This document shows positions 1 to 11,600 of a stretch of 64,000 nucleotides of DNA, piece by piece; within the stretch, counting starts at the first letter, position 1; each line of letters starts with the position of its first letter. The stretch comes from Pseudo-nitzschia pungens (lineage: Eukaryota > Bacillariophyta > Bacillariophyceae > Bacillariales > Bacillariaceae): the NCBI GenBank assembly GCA_037355855.1, contig CM074763.1, forward strand, positions 2,294,001-2,358,000. Reading direction: 5' to 3'. Under the pieces are notes generated by a model. It had not been told where the DNA came from and did not search any database. It was given only the letters and a program-made list of their open reading frames with translations. The translations under genes and the position numbers were made by a program.

Positions 1-451
1 AGATTGATTCATTCAGAAAACACTCGTGACAAAAAAGATGGAAGAAGAGCAACCTAATGACGTCACATCCGCGAATCGATGTTTGACCAGCTGGCAATGG
101 TGAATCGTGTGAGAACAGAATTCCGAAAAGATCTGCCGCCCATCATAATATGTTTGAATTTTGTGACGAGGTCGGCATTTTGGAGACCCATTTGACGGGA
201 AAAGACTGGTAGCCAAAAAGTCGAACGAAACGGGAAAGTTCCGAGTTCTCGCGGTTGTGATGCCGTAGTTCTCGCAATTCCCACACACATCATGCACTTT
301 GCTCACCTCACTCTGTCACAATTGTTGGCCCACAACCAACCAGTATATATTGATCAGAGACAAAAAAATAACAGGAAACCACAGCAATCTGCCCCAGCAA
401 TCAAGATGATGGCAATGAAGCTTCAATCGGCATCCATCGGGGAGAAAGCGG
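1..451. other. gene-free left edge
   Basis: No supported gene. A 97-codon open frame lies on the minus strand (13-306), but it has no recognisable motif and no partner exon, so I treat it as chance. The Mpv17-like gene starts at the right end, and a run of out-of-frame ATGs (406, 409, 415) lies just upstream of its first in-frame ATG. Confidence 0.5.
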
Positions 452-1381
452 ATGGCAATGCCGATGCGGCTCCGATCGCCCACTCTGCGTGCGGGGATTT
501 CCAAACCACAGACCCAATGCCGACTGAAAACCGCGGCATTTTCCTCTACGGCGCCTCCACCAACGTCGTTTCTCGGCAGAGCCTGGGCAAAGTACACCGA
601 GGCACTCATCGCTCGCCCCCTCCTGGTCAAGGGAGGTGCGGCCTCGTTCATTTTTTTGGTGAGCGATAGCGCTACCCAAAGGTTGATGAACCCCGAGGCC
701 GATTGGGACGGATCGAGGGCCCTCAGCGGTGCGGGCTTTGGTGTGGTAGCAACCTGCTGGCTCCATTACTGGTGGGGATTTTTGGAGGTCGTTGTCAACA
801 AGCGCATACCAGCGGGAGCCTATGGACAGAACAAATTCATCAACGCGCTCGGAAAGGTTGTTGCGGACCAATTGGTGGGTGCCCCTCTCTACATCTACTC
901 GTACTATTGCGTCACCCATTTTGGAAAGGAGTGGATGGCGATTCAGGACACGATGAAGAACGAACAAAATGAGAACAAACACGAGGAGGAAGAAACAGGC
1001 GTGGTGAAAACCGCGCACGCGAAGACTCCGTCTGTCACGTCCCTCATGAAGGAGACCTCCGATCGCGCCCTGGAGATGCTTCCCGATACCATCTTGCGTC
1101 ACTGGACGCTGTGGCCCCTTGTCCACACGCTCAACTTTTACTACAACCCCATTCACCACCGCGTCTTGGTACAAAACATTGTGCTGATCTTCTGGTCTGG
1201 CTATCTCAGCCACCTCAACAACGGTGGATTGATCACCCCGGAAACGGAAGTGGAAATGGTGGCCAATCGAAAACAGCGAACAAAGGCTCCGAAAGAACGA
1301 GAGCACACGGTTCTCGTGTCGTCGCATCCAGGCGCTGCAACTCCGATGGTTACGTCATCTGTGAGGACGAGGGAGTGCTAG
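452..1381 (+). CDS. Mpv17/PMP22 family membrane protein
   Basis: A 309-residue single-exon protein. The family consists of small four-helix membrane proteins of the inner mitochondrial or peroxisomal membrane, linked to pore activity, reactive oxygen handling and mitochondrial DNA maintenance; the exact substrate is unsettled. The family signature is visible: an N-terminal W-x-K-Y-x-x-x-L-x-x-x-P stretch, a DQ-x-x-x-AP motif in the middle (VADQLVGAPLY), and the diagnostic C-terminal block HWTLWPLVHTLNF followed by R-x8-W-x-x-YLS. An acidic/Lys insertion of about 40 residues (NEQNENKHEEEE region) sits between helices 3 and 4, longer than in animal Mpv17. The first 35-40 residues are Arg/Ser/Thr-rich without acids and could be a mitochondrial presequence. 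The start is the first ATG in this frame; three ATGs 37-46 nt upstream are in another frame. The C-terminal 45 residues after the last helix are low in complexity. Confidence 0.85.
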   Translation: MAMPMRLRSPTLRAGISKPQTQCRLKTAAFSSTAPPPTSFLGRAWAKYTEALIARPLLVKGGAASFIFLVSDSATQRLMNPEADWDGSRALSGAGFGVVATCWLHYWWGFLEVVVNKRIPAGAYGQNKFINALGKVVADQLVGAPLYIYSYYCVTHFGKEWMAIQDTMKNEQNENKHEEEETGVVKTAHAKTPSVTSLMKETSDRALEMLPDTILRHWTLWPLVHTLNFYYNPIHHRVLVQNIVLIFWSGYLSHLNNGGLITPETEVEMVANRKQRTKAPKEREHTVLVSSHPGAATPMVTSSVRTREC

Positions 1382-2258
1382 CAATATTTGTTTCCATCAG
1401 CGCCTTCGTAAATTTCGAGGATCATGCTCAAATAACAATGCCGTTCATCGAAATCCTACGATTGAATTCAATCTCGTCCTTTTCCCTCCTCCTCCTCCGA
1501 CACCCACTTGACACCTGAAGCCAGATCACACCGCAGAACAAGTAGTACTTTCGCAAACACCGATCACACAAGCAGAGCTCCCTCAGTCCAATCAAGATGT
1601 ATCACCAGCGCTCCAGAGGGAATGGCTTCGCAAGCTCGAGTGGTAGCAACTACGGAGCAATCATTTTTTGAAAACCAAAACCAGCGAAAGTCGCGTTTTG
1701 CTATGATTCTTTTCATCGCACCCGAACCAGCCGACGAGATTGGGCGCCACGGGTTGCGTCAATCCGAATAGAATACAAGAACTTTGCGAAGCATAGTGCA
1801 CCGCACGAACCGAGTTGACACAACTGATTCAATGTCGATAAGATAGCGAAACCACCACTCCATGAGGAGGAGGAACATTGTTCTTGTTTAAGGAAGCGAC
1901 ACCTGCACAATTCATAGTGAACACCAGTTACTCTCAAAAGTTAGTACTCGCATCACAATCATCTGAAACGAATGAAACATGTCTGAAAGCTGTGCACTTG
2001 CTGATAGCTTTGAGGCTGTGAACCCAATTACAACCATTGGAAAAGCAATACTAATGAACTAATGCTAATCATAAAAGATATCAACTTGTACTGAAAGTCA
2101 TCTCACCTCGGAGTCTTACAGATGCATCCAATACACACAGAGTAGTTCTTCACTACGGTAGACCAGAGTTCCAGTTCGTATGTACAAGTACGGTAGTCAT
2201 ATCTACGTACGATACAACGTATTACTTCGTATTATTGATTTTGGTTGTTACGTTCGTA

Positions 2259-2282
2259 CTACCTCTGTTCCAAAATAACTGA
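2259..2282 (+). repeat. left terminal inverted repeat
   Basis: 24-bp perfect inverted match to 2824-2847. Preceded by TA at 2257-2258. Identity extends outward over the flanking GTA. Confidence 0.85.
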
Positions 2283-2823
2283 CCACCTAGCACATACAAG
2301 CTCGTCTATCGATCAATTTTCAACCAATTCAATTCGTTCTTTTTGGGTTAAACACTCCGAAAGCAACTCTTTATGCCTGATTAGACACTAGATAGACTAG
2401 TGGTATTGGTCTACCTTTCATTAGGACTTGAAAATGGCCCGTTTTGCCCTTCAAATGTGATTTTACCGGTTGAAAGGCTTCCACCGGTCATTTGGACCTG
2501 CGGAAAGTTCCTAGAGAAAGCTGAGACTGAAAGCTTTTTTCAGTGTCTTATTTATATCAACCAGAAGAATGTTCCTGCCTTTCGTTTTGCTGTCTGAAGA
2601 TAGCCCTCTTGTTTTCAAAAAACAGCACGATAGTGCTAGTAATTTTCGATCCCACATGACTTGGTGATTTTTTAATGTGACTTGTGTGTTTTTTTATCAC
2701 GGTAATACACGGGGTCATAATTATGACCCAAATACGCATCATGCGCATATTTTTCTGGTATTGATTCTACGTATTTCTACTTAAACGTTCAGTTATTAGG
2801 AACGCACACATATGGGTCATAGT

Positions 2824-2847
2824 TCAGTTATTTTGGAACAGAGGTAG
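2824..2847 (-). repeat. right terminal inverted repeat
   Basis: Reverse complement of 2259-2282 without mismatch, followed by TA at 2848-2849. Confidence 0.85.
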
Positions 2848-3127
2848 TACTTCGTATATTGCCAAATAATAATAATACTGTTTTCCCAAAGTTCTACAGG
2901 GGGCTTGTACGTAAGGTTACTGCACTCGCACGTTATTTTCCCACACGATGAGGTAAGTTAAGGTTAGGATGTTTTAGATGCCGATGCTTGTACCGTATGA
3001 TGTATCTCCATCCCTATTTATGATAGAAAAAGGTTAGGTGGGCTTTCTGGGGGCTTCGCTTCCTCACAGAGTTGCCGTGCGGGGCCCACGGCTCATCAGC
3101 AGCAAGGCCAAACAGCACATACCTGTG

Positions 3128-3158
3128 CTCGTACTCGTACTCGTACTCGTACTCGTAC
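3128..3158. repeat. CTCGTA hexamer microsatellite
   Basis: About five direct copies of the hexamer CTCGTA in non-coding DNA upstream of the oxidoreductase-like gene. Confidence 0.7.
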
Positions 3159-3517
3159 GCTAGTGTACCGTACCTTACCGTATTCGGGTAACTTACCTTC
3201 AACACATACTTGTACCGTTAACATCCCCTTCATTTGTCGCATGCTTTATCGGCAACAACGTAAGGGCCATCATCCATCGTTAGCTAGATCTATCACAAGT
3301 ATTGTAATATTCTTGTGATTGTATTTTCTTGCCACACCTTCATCAATCATACTGCTGACGAAGGGGAAGTAGGGTATCTTTTCTCGAAACAAGTGCCAGA
3401 GGATCCAATACTGTACGCGTAGTTGAAGAATGATGCTGAAATTGCCTGTCTTCCAAGTCGGTGGTGCAACGCGCAACGGGTGCCGTCGCTCGTCGCGGCA
3501 TTCACAGCCGACGAAAA

Positions 3518-5126
3518 ATGAAAAACCCCGTCGACCTTCCCAAGGCACTGGTTTCTCACTTTCCGGTGAAGAAATCGGCTCCGAGCAAAGCCGAAGCCCC
3601 CGCGAATCCCGCGGAAGAGGCCCTCTACACGAGCCCCGTGACGTCCGCCCACGCCATCGACCTCGAAAAGGAAGCCGTGTCCAACCTCGATTCGGCCGCC
3701 ATCGATCCGAGCGGTAAGGTCGTCCACGGTCGATACGGAGAGCTCGACGCCGATGCCGTCCTGGGCGTTCCCCTCGAATACCTCGCTCTCCTGCGCCACG
3801 CGGCCGAGGGTGCCGCGGGATTGTCCAAGATCGGCGGGAGCGGCGGTACCGTCCTCGTCTACGGGGCCAGCCAGGCCAACGGATTTGCGGCGCTCCAGTT
3901 GGCGGTTGCCTCCGGAAACCACGCCGTGGTGGGTGTCGTCGACGGACAGCATTCCGGAAACGAGGACATGGTCGAATACGTCAAGGGGATGATCCCGGAA
4001 CCCGGAACGGCCGTCGGGCAGGAATACGCGATGGCCAAGAAGAATTTCATGGAATTGGTCGATGGGGTTTCCTCGGGCGACGAGCAACTAAGCTCCTACA
4101 CGGCCGCCGAGTGCCTGGACGACTTCAAGGCCAATCTTTCGGCCTACGCCGAGGCCTACCCCGACACGATGCCTGCGGCCGTGAGCTCGTCCCAGATAAA
4201 GTTTTTGGGAATGGAAAAGGACAAGGATCAGTTCCGGGCCAACATGGACGCCTACCTCTCCCAGTTCCCGCCCGGATCTCCTCCCATGGACCAGAGCCAA
4301 TTGGACACTAGCTTTTCGAGCGACCAGTACGAGGTCTTCCGAAACAAGTTCTGGGAACAAACCACGAACGTCATTTCCGGAGACGAATCCCATTTCTTTT
4401 CTCCTCCCCACATCGTCCAGGATCTCATGAAGACGCCCGAGACCAAGCCCGCCCACTACGCGACCGGAGCCTTCGAAAAGTCCATTCCCTTTTCGTTCTC
4501 GACCCTCAAACAGGAGTACCCGACCGGAACGGAGGCCGCCGCCGGCGGTCCCGTCGTGGGTGCCATCATCTCCGTCACACCCGACCTCAAGGTTGCCGCC
4601 GATGCCGTGGCGCAAGCCGGAAGCCTCCGGGAAAAGGCGGAGGCCCTGGAGTTTTTGACGGACGCGCAAAAGGATGCCTTTGCCGCGGCAACGTCGGTCG
4701 CTGCCCAGGCCCAAAAGGTCGGAGCCCCCGTGGTTGCCATCGGAGGTGAGCGATGCAACGTGTTTGTTCGGTGACGGCATTCCCGACTGGCGTTTTTTTG
4801 TTATTGTTTTTGTTTTTGTTTCGATTTTGTTTTGCAGTTTTGTTCCCGTTCGGATACTAAACATTCCTTCTTTCTATATATCATAAATACACACGACCAT
4901 CCCGTGTGGATCAGGTTCCTTGCCCGGAATCGAGACCGCCGAGCCCACCGATGCCGATGTCGGCGCGGCCCTTTCCGCCATGGCCATTCAGGACGACGGT
5001 TCCACCGACCTCGATTTCTTCATCCAGCGCTACCGCAGCGGTGACTTTCCGTTCTACGCCGACTACGCCGTTCACAGAGCAACGGAACCCCTGGCCGGAC
5101 CCCGTCAGACCGTTGTGACCAAATAA
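3518..5126 (+). CDS. Rossmann-fold oxidoreductase-like protein, probably mitochondrial
   Basis: Two exons (3518-4745 and 4915-5126) joined by a 169-nt GT-AG intron give 479 residues. The clearest motif is a dinucleotide-binding-like strand and glycine loop, GTVLVYGASQANGFAALQLA, near residue 110, as in medium-chain dehydrogenase/reductase and quinone or enoyl reductase families; most of the C-terminal half is helical and unfamiliar. I cannot name the reaction. The chosen ATG (3518) is the first in frame, but the open frame continues upstream without an ATG through an Arg-rich, mitochondrial-presequence-like stretch (RATGAVARRGIHSRRK). ATGs at 3430 and 3433 lie in the other frame and would connect to it if one base near 3460 were surplus. 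So the true start is probably near 3430, and the printed CDS may lack about 30 residues. It converges on PEX16 across about 0.9 kb. Confidence 0.6.
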
Positions 5127-6039
5127 ATAATAATAATAACTACAAAAGTGCGTGTGGTAGTGCAAATGAATACTACTACGACTACGACTACTACTATTTT
5201 TTTGAGCGACCGACCGACGAGCTAACGCAATTGCGCGCGATGCGAACCGCAGGCATTCGGTATCCCTGGAAGAACCATGGCACAGAACAAATCGGTACAA
5301 CTGTATCACGGTTTTGTGTGAAAACGGAATGAATCCGAGTCTACACCAATAATATTAAAAAAACATAAAAAAAGTAACTTGTCTTCTCTCAGTGTACGAT
5401 TCAGTAGTTGGTGACGGAAGGATTGGTCACAAAGAGACCTTTTGCATTCACAGAGGAGCTAGTATTTTTGCTTCTCTTCCAGTTGCGATCAATCAAGGGG
5501 CTATTGCATTGCAACGAACAAAAGTAGCACGATCATACCGGATCCCTTCCAGCTCAAATACGCAAAGTGGACGAACCAAAGGTTGTGTGGAACATCGGGA
5601 GCAGAATGCTTGGCTTGGCTTGGCTTCGCTTGGCTTGGCTTCGTGCCATGCATTGGTTTCGCTGCACGCAACCGGCCTCGTTCTTTTTTCAATTCTAGAT
5701 CTGCTGTATTGACACGCGTTTGTTGCAGCAACGCGGTCTTGCCCCCCGTTCGTTTCGTGGCCGATGCAACAATTCTCTCCGAGAAAGTTCTCTCCGAGGA
5801 AGGGAGAGTTGTTCTGCCGTTTTGGAGCCGCTGTGTGTCCCGCAGCTCGTGCTCTATCTCACACATGGCCGACACCGGTCCGAGACAGTCGTGTCGCCGA
5901 CCCGTGCTCCCGGTTCCACCGTGTTCCTCCCTCTTTCGCATCGTTTCCCTTCCCTTCCCTTCCCTTCCCTTCGCTTCCCTTCGCTGAATCGCTTCGCATC
6001 GTTTCCCTTTCATTCGCTTCGCTTCCATCGCCGGACCGC
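5127..6039. other. intergenic region between convergent genes
   Basis: No supported gene. AT-rich trinucleotide runs follow the upstream stop. A GCTTG/TTGGC repeat lies at about 5611-5642 and a TTCCC pentamer array at about 5945-5990. The open frames here are repeat-driven. Confidence 0.55.
5945..5990. repeat. TTCCC pentamer array
   Basis: Tandem TTCCC units with occasional TTCGC variants, just 3' of PEX16. Confidence 0.7.
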
Positions 6040-7720
6040 TCACCCCTCTTCCGCCACAAAGGGATGCTGGTAGTACAAGACCCAGTCCCAGAGAACGGTT
6101 TCCGCCAGTCCTCCCAGGATGGGAATCCTCGACCAGAACTTGTCGGAGACCCTTTCCAGTGCCGGGAGGGTCGCTTCCGACCATGCCGGGGATCGCAAAA
6201 CATACAGCAGCAGGCGCAGCTTGCGCCTCCGGATCTCGTTCGAGGTGTAGGGATTCGCAGGAATGCCGCGCGAGCGCGAAGACGAACGCGAGCGGTTTGG
6301 GTGGTGCGCAACCACTCCTCGCCGAGACGATCGAGGGCCGCTGCTGCTTTCGCCTTCGGTCCGTTCCAGCAATCGGAGGGAGAGAACGTCCAGGATCAGG
6401 CAGAGGATCCAGCCCCTCCACAGCGTGCTCCTCCGGTTGTTGTGGCCGTGGTCCCGAGCCGCCAACAAGGGTTGCGAACCGCGAGGGCCAAGCCGACGAG
6501 GACGAGAGCGATGGTACCGGGACTCGAACCAGGCCCAGAGCAGGGGACGGACCGCGTACAAGACTTCCGCGGCAACAATAGTGGCGTTGCGGTGGACCGG
6601 ATTACGGAGTGTGGCCGGGAGGCTCGCCGCGGCGGCGGTCCAGCGTGAGACCGGTGGCGTGGCACCGCCTGCAGCACCTGCACCGGCAGCCGCCAAAGTT
6701 TCTGTTCGGGTGGCCCCTTCCACGGTCCATCCCGTTCGCTCTCCGACGTAGGTTCTCCTCCTCTGGAGCGCCCTTCGCGCGATCCCAGGGCATTCCGAGA
6801 CGATCCGTGGATTCCTCGACGCTGTAGAGTCCCCCGTCCAAGAGAATGCCGCAGTCGGCGGGTGAGTTTTTGTTGTCGTTGTCGTTGTCGTTGTCGTTGT
6901 CATTATCTTCGTCCATTGGGTCGCCCGCCTTGCGCTGCTGTCTCCAGTACGCAACCAGCAGGTACATTCGCAAGAGAAACTTGATCTGTTCGACGAGCAG
7001 GCGAGCCCCGGAAGCGGCGGCAAGGCTTCCGTCTCGGATTCGACCTCCGTCGCCGTCATCATAGCTGGTGCTGCTGGTGCCGGTGCTACCTAATGGTATC
7101 CGTTCGGGTTCCGCTCCGTCGACGGGCTGTGTGCGCGGTCGCTCTCTCGTCATCTCGGACGACGACGACGACGACAACGACGACGACGACGAATGCAAGG
7201 TCGACCTTGCCCGAAGCACGGAGAGCGACATGAGCGCCGGCAGTGCCGAATGGATCGCCGCGAGCGCGATGCGGACACTCGTGGCGGCGATCGTTGGCGG
7301 ATTCCGGGTCCGAATCGAGGTCCCGTACGCATTGGAATTGAAATTGCAGTCATCATTATCATCATTATCATCGTTGCAATTGTCATTGCTGTCGTGTCGC
7401 AGCGCGAGGTGCACGGCCAGTCGGTGGAGGGAAAGAATCCCGTATCCGGCTTCCCTCAGGGCCCGGTCCGTTTCCTCGTTTTCGGCTCGCGAATGCGGCA
7501 TCCAGAACAAGAGCCTCGAGAGCGCGTCGTCCGCGACATCGAGCGAAAAGCGGTGCCGGCGGACCAGTCGCCGATAGCTCTTCCACAGAGAGGCGCCCAG
7601 CGAGCCGGAACGGGAGGCGAGTGGTCGTGGTTGCGGCGGCAGCCGCGGCAGCTGCTGTTGGTGTTGTTGTTGTCGCCGTTCCCGAGCGGTGCCTCCCGCA
7701 ATCGAATCGACGGCCTCCAT
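6040..7720 (-). CDS. PEX16: Peroxin-16, peroxisome membrane biogenesis factor
   Basis: PEX16 is an integral peroxisomal/ER membrane protein that helps recruit PEX3 and peroxisomal membrane proteins. The N-terminal part (from 7720) has the LWKSYRRLV start region and a hydrophobic 'ARLLVEQIKFLLRMYLL' helix followed by an (N/D)-rich insert. The C-terminal part has the family blocks YVGERTG, EVLYAVRPLLWAW, WILCLILDVLSLRLL, LLLYVLRSPAWSE and the ending VLYYQHPFV. The two parts lie in different frames: the upstream frame runs to about 6755 and the downstream one takes over from there. The total length is one base too long. Either a 58-nt GT-AG intron (6763-6820, weak donor) is removed, or one base is surplus near 6751-6765. 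The product is about 540-560 residues, longer than human PEX16 because of low-complexity inserts. It is divergent to the BAH gene. Confidence 0.88.
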
Positions 7721-8608
7721 GGTTTACCGATCGTCCATGCCGACCCGGCTGTTTTGCAAAAGCTGGATGAATGATGATGTATGATGTATGATGTACGATG
7801 TATGATGTTGTGTGTTGCCCGTTGCCCGTTGCCCCAAAAGAAAAACGAAAAACTGGCAACTCGGACCTTTCGTTGTGCTTGTTGTGTTTGAGGATAAGGC
7901 TTTGATTGAAGAGTACGAATGGTTCGATCGTGTGCGTGATTGATTCGTGATTGCGTTGCGTGGAGAAATTATGTACGACTCCTTCGATTGGATTTCAGTA
8001 CTTGATGTTCAATGTTACGTACGGTAAACCTTAACCTTACCTCAACAAGACGGTCCTCATATTTCCAGTGCTGTACAGCACGTACGTATGTACGTACGTA
8101 GTCGTAACCAGTACTAGTACAATAATTACAGTACTGTACAGTAAGTCCAAACTAACCTCAGCTCTAATAAACCGCTCCCATTCGAAAGACCTCAGAAGTC
8201 TCGGTAACTCTTTGTTTTAATCTTAGCAGAAGCAGATGCAGATGTTGATGCCCGAATACGTATGGTAACTTGCCGGTACAAGTAGTAATCTTATTGCTAC
8301 GAGTAAGCTTACTCGTTCTTTGTGCAATAGGCAAATAAGCTCACAAGGTTGGGCATACGACAACCGAAGCCCTCAAACACCGAGCTTTGCGGCAATTACC
8401 AGAAACCAATCACGTCCAAGCATCGAGCATCGAGCATCGTACCGTTGCTCGTAGGCCCGAGACAAGCGTCAACAAAAGGACCATCCGTGATAACGACGCT
8501 GAACACGGTCACTGCTCATTCCAATTCCAATTCCAATTCCAATTCCAACAGAGATTTCGATTCCAATACTCTATTGTTGTTCTCGACAGAGCAAACCAAT
8601 CCATCACC
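7721..8608. other. divergent intergenic region (PEX16 / BAH gene)
   Basis: It must hold the promoters of both flanking genes. A GATGTATGAT repeat lies at 7770-7810, a GTAC palindrome cluster at 8085-8105 (GTACGTATGTACGTACGTA), and a TTAACCTTAC motif at 8031-8040. No gene is supported. Confidence 0.5.
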
Positions 8609-11600
8609 ATGAGCAGCAAACGAAGACGGCAGCACCGTAGATCCTCGGCATCTTCGGCTTCCTCGGTGTCCTCCTCCTCCTCCAATAATCCCGGTGGTCC
8701 GACCGATTACACTCCGCGCAACAACAACAATAACAACAACAACAGCAGCAGCAGCAAAAACAGGCAAGAACAAAACCAAATCCAACAAATCCAGCAAAGC
8801 AAAGAAAAAGCCAGAGCCAACCAAATCGGTCTTTTCCGGATTCTGGTCGGACGCCGAGCTGGAAGACGGAGACAAGGAAAACGACAAGCATCGCAACACC
8901 AACAGCAATAGCAACAACACTAACAACAATACCAATAGCCGTTCTCGCCATCATTCCAAGTCGATCGACTACGAGGGATTCTATCTGACGATTGGCAAGA
9001 TTCGGTACGAGATCGGGGTGGGGGACGTGGTGGCGATGCGCAACGCGGGTTCCGACGAGGACGAGGAGGAGGTGGACGACATGGACGCGGACGCGGACGC
9101 GGACGAGGAGGACGACCCGGAACCCAACGACCAAGAAATGGAGGCGCGAGACCGCTGCCACGAACCCGCGGTCGCTGCGAGTGCGAGTGCAACCGCGAGT
9201 GCCACCGCAACCGGGGTTCCCGCCGCGGACCGAACCGCCACGATGGATTACGCGGCGGCCGCCCACTCGGATCCGGCGTCCGGATATTACAAAGCCGCCG
9301 CGGCTGCCGAACCCAATGCCGAGGAAGGAACCAATCCTTCCGGGGCATCGGAGCAGCGACAAGAACCGCAACAATCGCAGTCGCAGTCGCAATCAGAATC
9401 GCAGTCGCAGTCGCAGTCTCAATCAGAATCGCAATCGCAGTCTCAATCAGAATCGCAGAAGCAATCGCAATCAGAATCAAAATTGCAATCAGAATCGCAG
9501 AAGCAATCGCAATCAGAATCGCAATTGCAATCAGAATCGCAATCGCAGTCGCAATCGCAATCCCAACAACATCCCCCGGCGGACCAGCCGGCCACCGAGG
9601 CGCCGGTAGCGCACGGATCCACTCCTCTTGCTGCACCCGCTGCTACCGCTGCGTCCGCCCCTCCCAGAGAGCCGTCCGCTGCGGCCGCAGCTGCGCCCGC
9701 CGTGCCTCCTCCTCCACCACCACCACCACCGCCGCCGCCGCCTTCTCCTCCTCCCGTGCCACTCCAGAAGGAATCCAAGGTGGGAGACGGCCTCATGCTG
9801 GCCCGGGTCGAACGGATCTGGAAGGAAAAGGGGAGCCGGGGGAAGGTCCTCTTCCAGGCCCGGTGGTTCCTCAAGAAGGAGGACGTCGACTCGCTCCCCC
9901 TGGGGGAAATCACCGGGCCGATCGCGCCGGAACACCTGACGACCACCATCACCGAGCACGATCTGGTCCTGAGCAACCAGAGCGACGACAACCACGTGAC
10001 GACCATTTGCGATCTGGTGCAGGGTAAGTGCGTGCGTGCGTGCGTGCTTTTGTCTTTGTGTGTTTGTTTGTTTGTGTGTGTGTGAGTGTTTGTGTTTCTA
10101 TTTGGGTTTGTTTCGTGAGATTTGCTGTGCCATCGGTCCGAATGTTCGTCCGTTGCTTTGATTGCTTTCCGAAACTAACAGCGAATCAATCGTCTGAATG
10201 AATGAACGAATGAATGAATGAATGAATGAACGCTGCTGCGATTTCGATTCCGAACCGCGGGTTCGGTTGGTGAACTGTTTCGAATCAAAATCCATCGACT
10301 CTTGCCAACAACAACGACAACGACAACGACAGTCTTGTACCGCAGCCCAGACCTCGACAAGACAATGCCTTCCCTGATTCTGCCAACGACCTATCTCTGC
10401 AGATACAGCCTGCGCATCGACGACGATTCCAAGGTGGTAGTCCTTCCCTACACGGGAGAACCCGACCAATGGGGAGAAATGACCGTCGCGGCGCTCTCCT
10501 GCAAGAAACGGAGCGTCGGTCCCGACGACGACGACGACGAAAACGACGACTTGCACGAAAACGATGAGGAGGATGGGCGGATCGCACCCGGCAAGAGCCG
10601 GAAACGAAACTACCTGCAGAGCGGCGAAAGCGGCAACGGTGCCGAGTACCACTCCGATGGCGAACACAGCTACGGCGGCGGCGGTGGAATGGGAACCCAC
10701 GGCAACAAGAAAAAGAGAAGACGGGTCGGGGACTTTGCAACGGTTGCGGACGAGGGCATCGACGAGGGAACCACCGAGCAGAGAGACATACAGGTGGGAA
10801 AGGACCACCAGGTATGCGTTCCCAAGTTCGAGCCGCACCAGAAACACAAGGTCGTCTCCCGGAACCCCATCCGGATGTGGAAACCCGACAGCATCGGACA
10901 GGACGGAATCGACGATTACATCGACAAGGCCTCCGAGATACTCACTCCCTACCTCCGCCAGAACCACCTGACGCAGGAAGAACCCTACGCTCCCTTTCCC
11001 ACCGAGCGCATGGAGGAACTCTCCCGATCGCTCGAGTGGAAGCGCCTGCCCACCCTCTCCTCGGTATCGACCGTCTCCTCCCTCACCACCCACAAGGCGG
11101 ACGCCCTGCGGGAGGTCAACATAGACGCCCTCCTCAGGAACCTCCACGTCTCCAACTACAACGTCGACGCGGCCATTGCCGCCATCGAGGCATCGCCCTC
11201 GGACTACATCGGGGCCTGGTACCCCCACGAAAAGGCCCGCTTCAACACGGGATTCCGACGGTACTCGGGATCCCTCCGGGCCATCTACAAGGGCATGGGC
11301 AACAAGGCCCTCCGGGAGGTCATCGATTACCACTACCGGTTCAAGATACCGGACCAGTTCCGGCGGTTCCAGGAACGGAAGCGCGAGCAGGCCGTTCGCA
11401 TGCTCGAGTGCATCGAGACGAGGCGGAACCTCAACGCTCCCATTGTCGTGTCGAGCATGCTGGGGCCGTCGTCGGGCGGCGGCGGCGGAAGCGGCGATGG
11501 CGGAGGAAGCGGCGGCGGTGGCGACGAGAAAAAGGACGGAGCCGATTGGTGCGTGTTTGTTTCATTGCGTTTGTGGTTGTGTTTGTGTTTGTGGTTGTTG

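Larger units (their letters stand above)
2257..2849. mobile_element. MITE-like element, Tc1/mariner (Stowaway-type) ends
   Basis: Two perfect inverted copies of a sequence starting CTACCTCTGTTCCAAAATAA bound a 589-bp segment (2259-2847), and each end abuts a TA dinucleotide (2257-2258 and 2848-2849). A 24-bp terminal inverted repeat with a TA target duplication is the hallmark of Tc1/mariner-type non-autonomous elements. The end sequence is close to the Stowaway consensus known from plants (CTCCCTCCGTTCCAAAATA). The interior has no open frame longer than about 65 codons and no transposase motif, so it would need a transposase from elsewhere. The perfect ends suggest recent activity. Confidence 0.75.
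1382..3517. other. intergenic region with MITE-like element
   Basis: No protein gene is supported. It holds a 589-bp element with terminal inverted repeats (2259-2847), a GTAAGGTTAC motif at 2911-2920, and a CTCGTA hexamer array near 3128-3158. It also contains the unresolved 5' end of the next gene from about 3430. Confidence 0.6.

Noticed and set aside
13..306. 97-codon minus-strand frame at the left edge
   Set aside because: No motif, and no upstream or downstream exon could be linked.
8920..9636. Long minus-strand open frame encoding Ile/Ala repeats
   Set aside because: It is the complement of the Gln/Ser hexamer repeat in the BAH gene; no motif and no ATG context.
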